Origin: JBFKQC01 sp041627895
Lineage (GTDB): Bacteria > Pseudomonadota > Alphaproteobacteria > Rhodobacterales > Rhodobacteraceae
Reading direction: 5' to 3'
DNA: 22,067 nt
NCBI GenBank assembly: GCA_041627895.1
Contig: JBFKQC010000065.1
Coordinates: forward strand, 1 to 22,067
Position numbers and translations under genes: made by a program. This document shows positions 14,539 to 21,201 of this stretch, one piece after another. How positions within the stretch are numbered: the stretch's first letter is position 1; every line of letters starts with the position of its first letter. Below the pieces are notes generated by a model. The model saw only the letters and a list, made by a program, of their open reading frames with translations. It ran no database searches and had not been told where the DNA came from.

Positions 14539-15093
14539 TCACCCGAAGGCCGGATAGCCCAGCCAGTAATGCACTGCCGCCGTCACCGCGAACAGCACGA
14601 CCGTCACCACGGCCAGCGTGATTTCCTTTCGGACGGGCGCCTGCGGCGGCGGCGTCCAGGGGCCCTCGGCCCGGCTGATCACGACGATCTCGGCCAGCGC
14701 CCAGGCCAGGAGACCGCCGAACAGGATGAACGACCCAACGTCGCCGTTGACCAGCAGGTGCGCGAACGCCCAAAGCGAAAAGCCGGTGAGTTGCGGATGC
14801 CGCAGCCTGGTGCCGAGCCAGACCTTGGCAGGCTTCGCCGCCGAGGCGCCGAAGGCGTAGAACGCCGCCAGCATCAGCAGATTGTTGATCCCCACCAGCG
14901 CCGGGCTGCGGCCCCAGAAGAACGCGCCGTCTGCCTGGCGGTAGCCGATCACCATCAGCACCACGCTGATCAAGAGCGCCAGCGCCACCGCCCCCTTGCC
15001 GGGATCGCCCAGCCGCGCGCGCGCATCGGGCGCGATCCGCTTGAAGAAATGCGCGCCCCACCAGAGCGCGACGCCGAGGATCAGCCAGATCAT
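14539..15093 (-). CDS. NnrU-like integral membrane protein
   Basis: This encodes 184 residues, mostly membrane-spanning, with about five helices (around 1-14, 34-50, 66-82, 108-140 and 157-178). The segments VGINNLLMLAAFYAFG, WLGTRLRHPQLTGFSLWAFAHLLVNGD and a terminal HYWLGYPAFG identify the NnrU family, which is related to methyltransferase-like and isoprenylcysteine-type membrane proteins. NnrU was first noted near nitrite/nitric oxide reductase genes, but its activity is unclear and no denitrification gene lies in this window. Its ATG overlaps the mcl2 stop (ATGA) and mch starts 50 bases after its stop, placing it in the same operon. The family name is secure; the function is not. Confidence 0.82.
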   Translation of the reverse strand: MIWLILGVALWWGAHFFKRIAPDARARLGDPGKGAVALALLISVVLMVIGYRQADGAFFWGRSPALVGINNLLMLAAFYAFGASAAKPAKVWLGTRLRHPQLTGFSLWAFAHLLVNGDVGSFILFGGLLAWALAEIVVISRAEGPWTPPPQAPVRKEITLAVVTVVLFAVTAAVHYWLGYPAFG

Positions 15094-15953
15094 ACCGCGC
15101 CCTCCAGCTCCGCGATCGCCGCGGCCTTGGCCAGCGTCGCCCGCGCGGTTTCCACGTGCAGGTTCTCGACGATCTTGCCGTCGACCACCGCGACGCCCTG
15201 GCCGGCCGCGCCTGCCGCCTCGAAGGCCTCGATCTGGCGGCGGGCCAGGTCGACGTCGGCCAGGGACGGCGCGAAGACCTCGTTGGCGATGGCGATCTGC
15301 GCCGGGTGGATCAGCGTCTTGCCGTCAAATCCCAGGTCGCGCCCCTGCTCGCATTCGGCGCGCAGGCCGTCCTCGTCCTTGAACGCGTTGTAGACACCGT
15401 CGACGCAGACGATGCCCTGCGCCCGCGCCGCCAGGAGGCTTTGCTGCAGCGACGCCATCAGCGGCAGCCGGTCGGGCCGGAACCGGCAGCCCAGTTCCTT
15501 GGCCAGATCGTTGGTGCCCAGAACGAAACCCGCGATCCTGGGATGCGCCGCGATCTCCATCGCGTTGACGATGCCGCGCGGCGTTTCGATCATCGCCCAG
15601 ACCGGCAGGCCGGCGGGCAAAAGATCGGTCAGCGGCTTGATCATTAGCGCGTTGTCGACCTTGGGCAGCAGGATGGCGTCGGCGCCGACACCGGCCATCG
15701 CCTGGGCGTCGTCGCGGCCCCAGGGCGTATCCAGCCCATTGATCCGCACGATGCGGGCGCGTCCGCCATAGCCGCCGGTCGTTAGTGTCTCGGCCAGAAG
15801 CGCCCGGGCGTTCGCCTTTTCGTCGGGGGCCACCGCATCCTCGAGGTCGAAGATGATCGCGTCGACCGGCAGCGTTCTGGCCTTGTCGAGCGCACGCTCT
15901 TTCGAGCCGGGGATGTAGAGGACAGAGCGGTAAGGCCGCGCCGGGTGATCCAT
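15090..15953 (-). CDS. mcl2: CitE-family (3S)-malyl-CoA thioesterase, Mcl2-like
   Basis: This 287-residue protein belongs to the CitE/malyl-CoA lyase family (HpcH/HpaI fold). Key blocks are RSVLYIPGSKERAL, IIFDLEDAVAPDEK (metal region), VRINGLDTPWGRDD, LPKVDN, the MIETPRG glutamate, GTNDLAKELG (metal-binding Asp) and GKTLIHPAQI. It is shorter than the lyase Mcl1 (about 318 residues) and matches the smaller Mcl2, which hydrolyses (3S)-malyl-CoA to malate and CoA in the ethylmalonyl-CoA pathway. Adjacency to mch supports this, and I recall the same mdh-mcl2-mch-sdh neighbourhood in Rhodobacter sphaeroides. The ATG at 15953 matches the family start; the open frame extends to 16040. Lyase activity instead of thioesterase activity cannot be excluded. 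Confidence 0.85.
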   Translation of the reverse strand: MDHPARPYRSVLYIPGSKERALDKARTLPVDAIIFDLEDAVAPDEKANARALLAETLTTGGYGGRARIVRINGLDTPWGRDDAQAMAGVGADAILLPKVDNALMIKPLTDLLPAGLPVWAMIETPRGIVNAMEIAAHPRIAGFVLGTNDLAKELGCRFRPDRLPLMASLQQSLLAARAQGIVCVDGVYNAFKDEDGLRAECEQGRDLGFDGKTLIHPAQIAIANEVFAPSLADVDLARRQIEAFEAAGAAGQGVAVVDGKIVENLHVETARATLAKAAAIAELEGAV

Positions 15954-16296
15954 GATTCTCGCCCCTCGATGTCTTGCCGCGAAATCCACCATAGCCGCCC
16001 ATGGCTTCGCAAGGGTAGAATTGCCGCGGCGCAGAAACACTGCCTTTTCATAGGTATAGCGGCGACTTCGGGGACGTTAACCGATCGTTAACGTTAAAAC
16101 GCGCGCAGCGTTAACCGAATTTTTTCGGCCAGGGGGGCAAGCTTTCCCCATCGTCGGACGAGGGAGAGCCGCTTCGGAAGGCCGCCAAAGAGATACGGTG
16201 TAACAGGTCCGACACCAGATGAACCAGGGCAGAACCCGCCTGCCGGATGATCCGGATGGCCCGGTCGGGACCGCCCCAAGTTGAAGGGAAGACCCG
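15954..16296. other. 343-bp intergenic region between mcl2 and a secreted-protein gene
   Basis: This divergent gap contains no convincing gene; open frames there are shadows. It holds a cluster of GTTAA motifs (16075-16114), including a CtrA-type box. Near 16115-16128 is a short CCGAA-TTTT-TTCGG hairpin, and at 16243-16255 a CCGGAT-G-ATCCGG inverted repeat. Promoters for both the leftward mcl2 operon and the rightward small gene should lie here, but no clear -35/-10 pair could be chosen. Confidence 0.6.
16077..16092. promoter_or_regulatory. CtrA-type box TTAA-N7-TTAAC
   Basis: TTAA followed by seven bases (CCGATCG) and TTAAC is an exact match to the alphaproteobacterial CtrA consensus. The core is almost palindromic because each TTAAC is part of a GTTAAC. 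Further GTTAA copies occur within 25 bases downstream. It is about 124 bases upstream of mcl2 and 205 bases upstream of the secreted-protein gene at 16297, so either could be the target. A chance match is possible, although such AT-rich strings are rare in this GC-rich window. Confidence 0.5.
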
Positions 16297-16617
16297 ATGA
16301 AACGCCAGTTTCTTGCACTCTCCCTGGGTGTCGGCGCCATGATCCTCGCGACCCAGCACGCCTTTGCCCAGCAAAACCGCAACTGCGCCGACCGCGAGCG
16401 TGTCGTCTCGCGCCTGGCAGAGGCCTACGGCGAAAGCCGCCAGTCGATCGGCCTGGCGCCGAACAACTCGGTGGTCGAGGTCTTCGCCTCGCTGGAAACC
16501 GGCACCTGGACCATCACCGTGACCACGCCGCAGGGGATGACCTGCCTGGTCGCGTCGGGCCAGGCCTTCGAGGCGACGAACGGCGATCTGACGCCGGCCT
16601 CGGGCACCGCGCTTTGA
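16297..16617 (+). CDS. Small secreted protein of unknown function
   Basis: This encodes 106 residues: a signal peptide (MKRQFLALSLGVGAMILATQHAFA, cleavage near AFA-QQ) and a mature domain of about 80 residues with two cysteines (in NCADRE and TCLVASG) that could form a disulfide. The mature part begins with a helix-like segment (RERVVSRLAEAYGESRQS), then beta-type sequence (VVEVFASLETGTWTITVTTPQGMTCLVASGQAF). No known family is recognised. A GGGAAG ribosome binding site precedes the ATG. It converges with the TSUP permease gene and has a CtrA-type box about 200 bases upstream. Confidence 0.75.
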   Translation: MKRQFLALSLGVGAMILATQHAFAQQNRNCADRERVVSRLAEAYGESRQSIGLAPNNSVVEVFASLETGTWTITVTTPQGMTCLVASGQAFEATNGDLTPASGTAL

Positions 16618-16639
16618 CGAATGCCACGGCGCGCCGGCC

Positions 16640-17389
16640 TCAGGTCAGCGCGTCGAGTATCAGCTTGCCGCCGGTGAAGGTCAGGAACAGGTAGATCACC
16701 GTGAAATAGACCTTGTCTGGCAGCTTGCGGTTCAGATGGACCCCCAGCCAGGTTCCGAGAATCGCGACCGGCACGAGTGTCAGTGACGGAATTGCCGTGT
16801 CCCAGCCCAGAAGACCGAGCCACAGGTAAAGCACCGCCTTGATCAGGTTGTTGACCCAGAAGGTCACGATGGTGGTGGCCTGGTAGGCCGACTTGCCCAG
16901 GTTCTTCGACAACAGAAAGATCGACGCGACCGGCCCGCCCGCATGCGCGATGAAGCTGGTCACGCCGGCGCCGGCGGCGAATATGTAGCCGGCGGTGTCA
17001 GGCATCTCGCGGGTCGACGACAAGAGCCCGGCGCGCCGGGCAGCACGGATCGCGACGAAGGCCAGCGCGATCACCCCGATCAGCAGGCGGAACGCATCCG
17101 GCGTCACGAGCGAGATCAGCCCCGCGCCCAGGAACGCGCCCACCGTCGTGCCGGTCAGCATGATCCGCGCAGCCGCCGGATCCCACTTGCGCCAGTTCGG
17201 CCGGAGCGCGGTGAAATCCATCACGATCAGCAGGGGCAGCATGATCGCCACGGCCTGCGCCGGTTCCAGAATCAGCACCAGAAACGCGGTGGCCGCCACC
17301 GAGGTCGCGGACCCGAAGCCGGTCTTGTCGATGCCGGCATAAAGCACCACAGGCACCGCCACCGCGTAAAAGAAAAAGCCCAGTTCCAT
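16640..17389 (-). CDS. TSUP/TauE-SafE family membrane permease
   Basis: This encodes 249 residues with about eight hydrophobic helices. The N-terminal signature LYAGIDKTGFGSA and the mid-protein repeat TSFIAHAGGPVASIFLL (with conserved Gly-Gly-Pro) are diagnostic of the TSUP (sulfite exporter TauE/SafE) superfamily. Members move small organic or sulfur-containing anions such as sulfite, sulfoacetate or taurine products, but the substrate cannot be read from sequence. The ATG at 17389 begins MELGFFFYAVAVP, a normal family start; an ATG at 17419 would add ten residues. It is divergent from mdh, so the 162 bases between them carry promoters in both directions. Confidence 0.85.
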   Translation of the reverse strand: MELGFFFYAVAVPVVLYAGIDKTGFGSATSVAATAFLVLILEPAQAVAIMLPLLIVMDFTALRPNWRKWDPAAARIMLTGTTVGAFLGAGLISLVTPDAFRLLIGVIALAFVAIRAARRAGLLSSTREMPDTAGYIFAAGAGVTSFIAHAGGPVASIFLLSKNLGKSAYQATTIVTFWVNNLIKAVLYLWLGLLGWDTAIPSLTLVPVAILGTWLGVHLNRKLPDKVYFTVIYLFLTFTGGKLILDALT

Positions 17390-17446
17390 CGTCCCGACCC
17401 CGGAGAACGCCCCGACCATAAGGCCTTAGCGGACCATTGCCATCAT

Positions 17447-17464
17447 GGTATTCCGCGGCATACC
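17447..17464. promoter_or_regulatory. 18-bp near-palindrome upstream of mdh
   Basis: GGTATTCCGCGGCATACC is a near-perfect inverted repeat with a single mismatched pair and a central CCGCGG. It lies about 97 bases upstream of mdh and close to the TSUP start. Its reverse complement matches the sequence upstream of sucC at 19880-19897 at 15 of 18 positions (shared core GTATGCCGCGG). A LacI-type repressor site would look like this (palindrome with a central CG), but no regulator is identified. Confidence 0.5.
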
Positions 17465-17551
17465 GAAAATGCCGCAGTGCGGCGCCCTTGCGCGGCGGCA
17501 CGCCGTGGACTAGGCAACGCGCGACAACCAACTGGACCGAGGATCGAACAC

Positions 17552-18514
17552 ATGGCCAGACCGAAAATCGCTCTTATCGGGTCGGGACAGATCGGCGGAA
17601 CGCTTGCCCATCTTGCCGCGATGAAGGAACTGGGCGACGTCGTGCTTTTCGACATCGCGGACGGCATTCCGCAGGGCAAGGCGCTGGACATCGCCGAGTC
17701 GGGCCCCTCGGAAGGCTTCGACGCCGCGCTTTCGGGCACCACGAACTATGCCGGCATCGCCGGCGCCGACGTCTGCATCGTCACCGCAGGCGTGCCGCGC
17801 AAGCCCGGCATGAGCCGCGACGACCTGCTGGGGATCAACCTCAAGGTCATGAAGTCCGTGGGCGAGGGCATTCGTGACCACGCGCCGAACGCCTTCGTGA
17901 TCTGCATCACCAACCCGCTGGATGCGATGGTCTGGGCGCTGCGCGAGTTCTCGGGCCTGCCGCACAACAAGGTCTGCGGCATGGCGGGCGTTCTGGACAG
18001 CGCGCGGTTCCGCCACTTCCTCAGCCTGGAATTCGGCGTCTCGATGAAGGACGTCACCGCTTTCGTGCTGGGCGGGCACGGTGACACAATGGTGCCGCTT
18101 GTCCGCTATTCCACGGTCGCCGGCATTCCGCTGCCGGATCTGGTGGCGATGGGCTGGACCAGCCAGGAAAAGCTTGACGCGATCGTGCAGCGCACGCGCG
18201 ACGGCGGCGCGGAAATCGTCGGCCTGCTGAAGACCGGCAGCGCCTACTACGCCCCGGCGACCAGCGCCATAGAGATGGCCGAATCCTACCTCAAGGACCA
18301 GAAAAGGGTGCTGCCCTGCGCCGCCCATGTCGACGGCGCCTATGGGCTGAAGGGGCTTTACGTCGGCGTGCCCACGGTGATCGGTGCCGGCGGGATCGAA
18401 AAGGTCATCGACATCAAGCTCGACAAGGACGAGCAGACGATGTTCGACAACTCGGTCAAGGCCGTGAAGGGCCTGGTCGAGGCCTGCAAGGGGATCGACG
18501 AAAGCCTCGCCTGA
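17552..18514 (+). CDS. mdh: Malate dehydrogenase (NAD, LDH-like type)
   Basis: Mdh oxidises malate to oxaloacetate with NAD in the TCA cycle. The 320-residue protein has the nucleotide-binding GSGQIGG at residues 10-16 and an NAD-selective acidic residue in LFDIADG. The substrate arginines are R83 and R89 in GVPRKPGMSR, with N121 in ITNP, R152 in DSARFR, and the catalytic His176 in GGHGDT. The two Arg in the mobile loop distinguish it from lactate dehydrogenase. Length and sequence are typical of alphaproteobacteria. A GAGGA lies about 9 bases before the ATG. A strong terminator follows, so mdh appears to be mainly monocistronic although it points toward the suc genes. Confidence 0.97.
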   Translation: MARPKIALIGSGQIGGTLAHLAAMKELGDVVLFDIADGIPQGKALDIAESGPSEGFDAALSGTTNYAGIAGADVCIVTAGVPRKPGMSRDDLLGINLKVMKSVGEGIRDHAPNAFVICITNPLDAMVWALREFSGLPHNKVCGMAGVLDSARFRHFLSLEFGVSMKDVTAFVLGGHGDTMVPLVRYSTVAGIPLPDLVAMGWTSQEKLDAIVQRTRDGGAEIVGLLKTGSAYYAPATSAIEMAESYLKDQKRVLPCAAHVDGAYGLKGLYVGVPTVIGAGGIEKVIDIKLDKDEQTMFDNSVKAVKGLVEACKGIDESLA

Positions 18515-18537
18515 CCGGACACACCGAGGTCTGACAG

Positions 18538-18570
18538 GGCGCGCCGGGATACTGGCGCGCCTTTTGCTTT
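18538..18570 (+). terminator. Intrinsic terminator after mdh
   Basis: Two copies of the self-complementary octamer GGCGCGCC (18538-18545 and 18554-18561) form a perfect 8-bp stem with an 8-base loop. They are directly followed by TTTTGCTTT. This is the clearest rho-independent terminator in the window and lies 24 bases after the mdh stop. It ends about 20 bases before the next gene, which must therefore rely on another promoter or on read-through. Confidence 0.85.
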
Positions 18571-18591
18571 GCCGGGGCAGGCAACGGGCGT

Positions 18592-19791
18592 ATGATCCGC
18601 AACATGTTTCGATCAGCCCTTTTCGCCCTGTCCCTCGCCGCAAGCGCCGCTGCCGCGCAGGACACCGACATCTCCGCCACCATCGCCCAGAAGGGCCTTG
18701 CCGAAACCGAGGCGATGCTCGACGCCGCGCCCGGCAATGCCACGCAGCAGTTTGCGCTGGGCGGTGTGCGTTTCCTGCGCGCCATCGAGAAGACGCTGCA
18801 GACCCGGTGGCTGCTGGGCATCAACGCGGCGCGCACGGAACTACCGGTGCTGCGCCTGCCGGTGCCACCCAATCCGAACCCGCAGCCCTTCACGCCCGAG
18901 GCGATCGAGGCGCTGTTTTCCGACCTGGTGGGCGATCTGACCGCGGCGCGCGAGCCTCTGCTGGCGATCGGCGACGACGATGCGGTGGGTCTGGCGATCG
19001 CGATTTCCGACCTCTGGTTCGACGTCAACATGAACGGCGCCCGCGACGAGAACGAGGGACTGACCGAGATCGCCGGCCTTACGCTGACCGGTCGGCCCGC
19101 GGCGCTGCCCGAGGGCCCGGTGATCCGGTTCGATACGGCGGATGCCGCCTGGCTGGCGGCCTATACGCATTTCCTGTCGGCCTTCGCGGAACTCGTGCTG
19201 GCCTTCGAGCCGACGGAACAGATCGCGCGCGTTTCGGCCGCCAGCGAGGCGATGGACGGCCTGGCTGCGATCACGCCCTACCGAAACGCGCTGGACATGC
19301 AGTTCGGCCAGCAGATCGACCGCGTCGCGATGATCTATTTCGCGCTGCGCCAACAGCCCGACGCTGCCCACACGCAGGCTGCGCACGGGCATCTTCTGGA
19401 AATGATCCGCCAGAACCGCGCCTTCTGGCGTCGCGTCGCGGCCGAGACGGACAATGCCGGCGAATGGGTGCCGAACGACGCCCAGACCCAGGCGCTGGGC
19501 CTGAACGTGCCCGAAGGCACCGGGGCGCGCTGGCAAGCGGTGCTGAACGATGCCGAGGCATTGCTGAACGGCACCAAGCTGATCCCGCATTGGCGGCTGC
19601 GCGCCGGTGCCGGGATCAACATGAAAAAACTGTTCATGGAACCGGTGCCCATCGACCTGGCCGAGTGGATCCACGGGATCGGGCTGTTGCCCTTCGCCGA
19701 GGAAGGCGAGCGGATCAGCCCCGACAGTTGGTTCGACTTCGAGCGGATGATGCGCGGCGACGCGATGCTGTTCGTCGTGTTTCTCAACTAG
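18592..19791 (+). CDS. Secreted protein with EF-hand-like loop, unknown function
   Basis: This encodes 399 residues. A signal peptide is visible (MFRSALFALSLAASAAAAQ, starting at the internal ATG at 18604; the ATG at 18592 adds four residues). The mature protein is mostly helical in character. Residues 144-155 (DVNMNGARDENE) have the spacing of an EF-hand or dockerin-type calcium loop: D144, N146, N148, G149, D152 and E155. Only one such loop is seen. The protein contains no cysteine in the mature part and is not assigned to a family I know by name, although I recall similar proteins between mdh and sucC in other roseobacters. It is cut off from mdh by a terminator and is followed by the sucC promoter region. 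Confidence 0.75.
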   Translation: MIRNMFRSALFALSLAASAAAAQDTDISATIAQKGLAETEAMLDAAPGNATQQFALGGVRFLRAIEKTLQTRWLLGINAARTELPVLRLPVPPNPNPQPFTPEAIEALFSDLVGDLTAAREPLLAIGDDDAVGLAIAISDLWFDVNMNGARDENEGLTEIAGLTLTGRPAALPEGPVIRFDTADAAWLAAYTHFLSAFAELVLAFEPTEQIARVSAASEAMDGLAAITPYRNALDMQFGQQIDRVAMIYFALRQQPDAAHTQAAHGHLLEMIRQNRAFWRRVAAETDNAGEWVPNDAQTQALGLNVPEGTGARWQAVLNDAEALLNGTKLIPHWRLRAGAGINMKKLFMEPVPIDLAEWIHGIGLLPFAEEGERISPDSWFDFERMMRGDAMLFVVFLN

Positions 19792-19829
19792 GCCCAGCGA
19801 ATCATTGAATAATCCGTGTTATCGCTATC

Positions 19830-19860
19830 TGTGATCACACTAGAAAATCATGTGATCACA
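19830..19860. promoter_or_regulatory. Paired TGTGATCACA operators upstream of sucC
   Basis: The perfect 10-bp palindrome TGTGATCACA occurs twice, at 19830-19839 and 19851-19860. Their centres are 21 bases apart, two turns of DNA, so a protein on both sites would sit on the same face. The second copy is embedded in a 16-bp stretch (19847-19862) shared with the sdhC upstream region at 15 of 16 positions. The pair is about 150 bases before the sucC ATG. A GntR- or Lrp-type dimer is conceivable; the regulator is unknown. Confidence 0.6.
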
Positions 19861-19879
19861 AAAGTGGGAAATATTGCCC

Positions 19880-19899
19880 CGTATGCCGCGGTATGCCGC
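19880..19899 (+). repeat. Tandem (C/G)GTATGCCGC repeat upstream of sucC
   Basis: Two adjacent 10-base units, CGTATGCCGC and GGTATGCCGC, occur 20 bases after the second TGTGATCACA. Bases 19880-19897 match the reverse complement of the near-palindrome upstream of mdh at 15 of 18 positions. This suggests the same regulator reads both promoters. Being a direct repeat here and an inverted repeat at mdh, it may be two half-sites in different arrangements. Confidence 0.5.
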
Positions 19900-20004
19900 T
19901 GGGCCATTTATTTCCCCTGCCGTTCAGTGTCAGATCGTCGTAAGTTGCCCAATGCACATCCCGCTGGATTCTGGGATACCAGACGGGAAGGAGGACAGTG
20001 AAGC

Positions 20005-21198
20005 ATGAATATCCACGAATACCAGGCCAAGGCGCTGCTCAGAAGCTACGGCGCGCCGGTGTCTGACGGCCGCGCGGTGCTGAACGCCGCCGATGCCAAG
20101 ACCGCCGCGGCGGAACTCGACGGGCCGGTCTGGGTGGTCAAGGCGCAGATCCACGCGGGCGGCCGCGGCAAGGGCAGGTTCAAAGAGCCCGAGGCCGGCG
20201 ACAAGGGCGGCGTGCGGATCGCCAAGTCGGTGGAAGAGGCCGCGTCCGAGGCCCGCAAGATGCTGGGCCACACGCTGGTCACGCACCAGACCGGCCCGGC
20301 GGGCAAGCAGGTCAACCGCGTCTACATCGAGGATGGCGCCGGCATTGCCCGCGAATTCTACCTCGCGCTGTTGGTCGACCGCGGCACCAGCCGGATCAGC
20401 TTTGTCGCCTCGACCGAGGGCGGGATGGACATCGAAGAGGTCGCCGCTGCGACGCCCGAGAAGATCCTCAGCTTCGCCATCGACCCGGCGATCGGCTACA
20501 TGCCCTATCACGGCCGACGCATCGCGTTCATGCTGGGGCTCGAGGGCAAGGCGGTGAAGCACTGCGTCAAGCTGATGGGCAAGCTCTATCGCCTGTTCAC
20601 CGAAAAGGACTGCGAGTTGCTGGAAATCAACCCGCTGATCCAGACCGACGAGGGCGATCTGAAGTGCCTGGACGCCAAGATGGGGTTCGATGGCAACGCG
20701 GTCTACCGCCACCAGGACATCGTCGAACTGCGTGACGAATCCGAAGAGGACCCGAAGGAACTCGAGGCCTCGAAATACGACCTCAACTACATCGCGCTGG
20801 AGGGCGAGATCGGCTGTATGGTCAACGGCGCGGGGCTGGCGATGGCGACAATGGACATCATCAAGCTCTATGGCGCGGAACCGGCGAACTTCCTCGACGT
20901 CGGTGGCGGCGCCACCAAAGAGAAGGTCACCGAGGCGTTCAAGATCATCACCTCCGACCCGAACGTCAAAGGCATACTGGTCAACATTTTCGGCGGCATC
21001 ATGCGCTGCGACGTGATCGCCGAAGGCGTGGTCGCCGCCGTAAAGGAAGTGGGGCTGAAGGTTCCGCTCGTCGTCCGTCTCGAAGGCACCAAGGTCGAAG
21101 AGGGCAAGCGGATCATCAACGACTCCGATGTCGACGTCATCGCCGCCGACGACCTGAAGGACGGCGCAGAGAAGATCGTAAAAGCAGTGAAGGGGTAA
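20005..21198 (+). CDS. sucC: Succinyl-CoA synthetase beta subunit (ADP-forming)
   Basis: SucC with SucD converts succinyl-CoA, ADP and phosphate to succinate, CoA and ATP in the TCA cycle. The 397-residue protein has the N-terminal ATP-grasp start (MNIHEYQAKALLRSYG), the nucleotide-binding KAQIHAGGRGKGRF segment, the metal-site LEINPLIQ...DAKMGFD region, and the C-terminal CoA-ligase domain with GGGATKEKVTEAF and NIFGGIMRCDVIAEG. Length is typical for alphaproteobacteria. The ATG at 20005 lies about 11 bases after a GGAGG. The stop is 3 bases before the start of a small membrane gene, and sucD follows that. Confidence 0.97.
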   Translation: MNIHEYQAKALLRSYGAPVSDGRAVLNAADAKTAAAELDGPVWVVKAQIHAGGRGKGRFKEPEAGDKGGVRIAKSVEEAASEARKMLGHTLVTHQTGPAGKQVNRVYIEDGAGIAREFYLALLVDRGTSRISFVASTEGGMDIEEVAAATPEKILSFAIDPAIGYMPYHGRRIAFMLGLEGKAVKHCVKLMGKLYRLFTEKDCELLEINPLIQTDEGDLKCLDAKMGFDGNAVYRHQDIVELRDESEEDPKELEASKYDLNYIALEGEIGCMVNGAGLAMATMDIIKLYGAEPANFLDVGGGATKEKVTEAFKIITSDPNVKGILVNIFGGIMRCDVIAEGVVAAVKEVGLKVPLVVRLEGTKVEEGKRIINDSDVDVIAADDLKDGAEKIVKAVKG

Positions 21199-21201
21199 AC
21201 C

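Noticed and set aside
11882..14557. Long forward open frame of about 890 codons opposite the metallopeptidase, DUF1194 and mch genes
   Set aside because: Arg/His/Gln-rich translation without domain features, antisense to three well supported genes.
13460..15061. A 533-residue fusion of mch with an upstream domain
   Set aside because: The upstream part is the NnrU-like gene read in another frame; the Mch family start is at 14488.
16050..16066. GGTATAGCGGCG upstream of mcl2 as a third copy of the mdh/sucC GTATGCCGCGG element
   Set aside because: Only about eight of twelve bases agree and there is no palindromic partner.
17471..17483. GCCGC-AGT-GCGGC hairpin in the mdh leader as a riboswitch or attenuator
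   Set aside because: A short GC stem with a 3-base loop is common by chance at this GC content, and there is no T-run or alternative structure.
19830..19860. TGTGATCACA as CRP/FNR binding sites
   Set aside because: CRP needs TGTGA-N6-TCACA and FNR needs TTGAT-N4-ATCAA; here the half-sites have no spacer.
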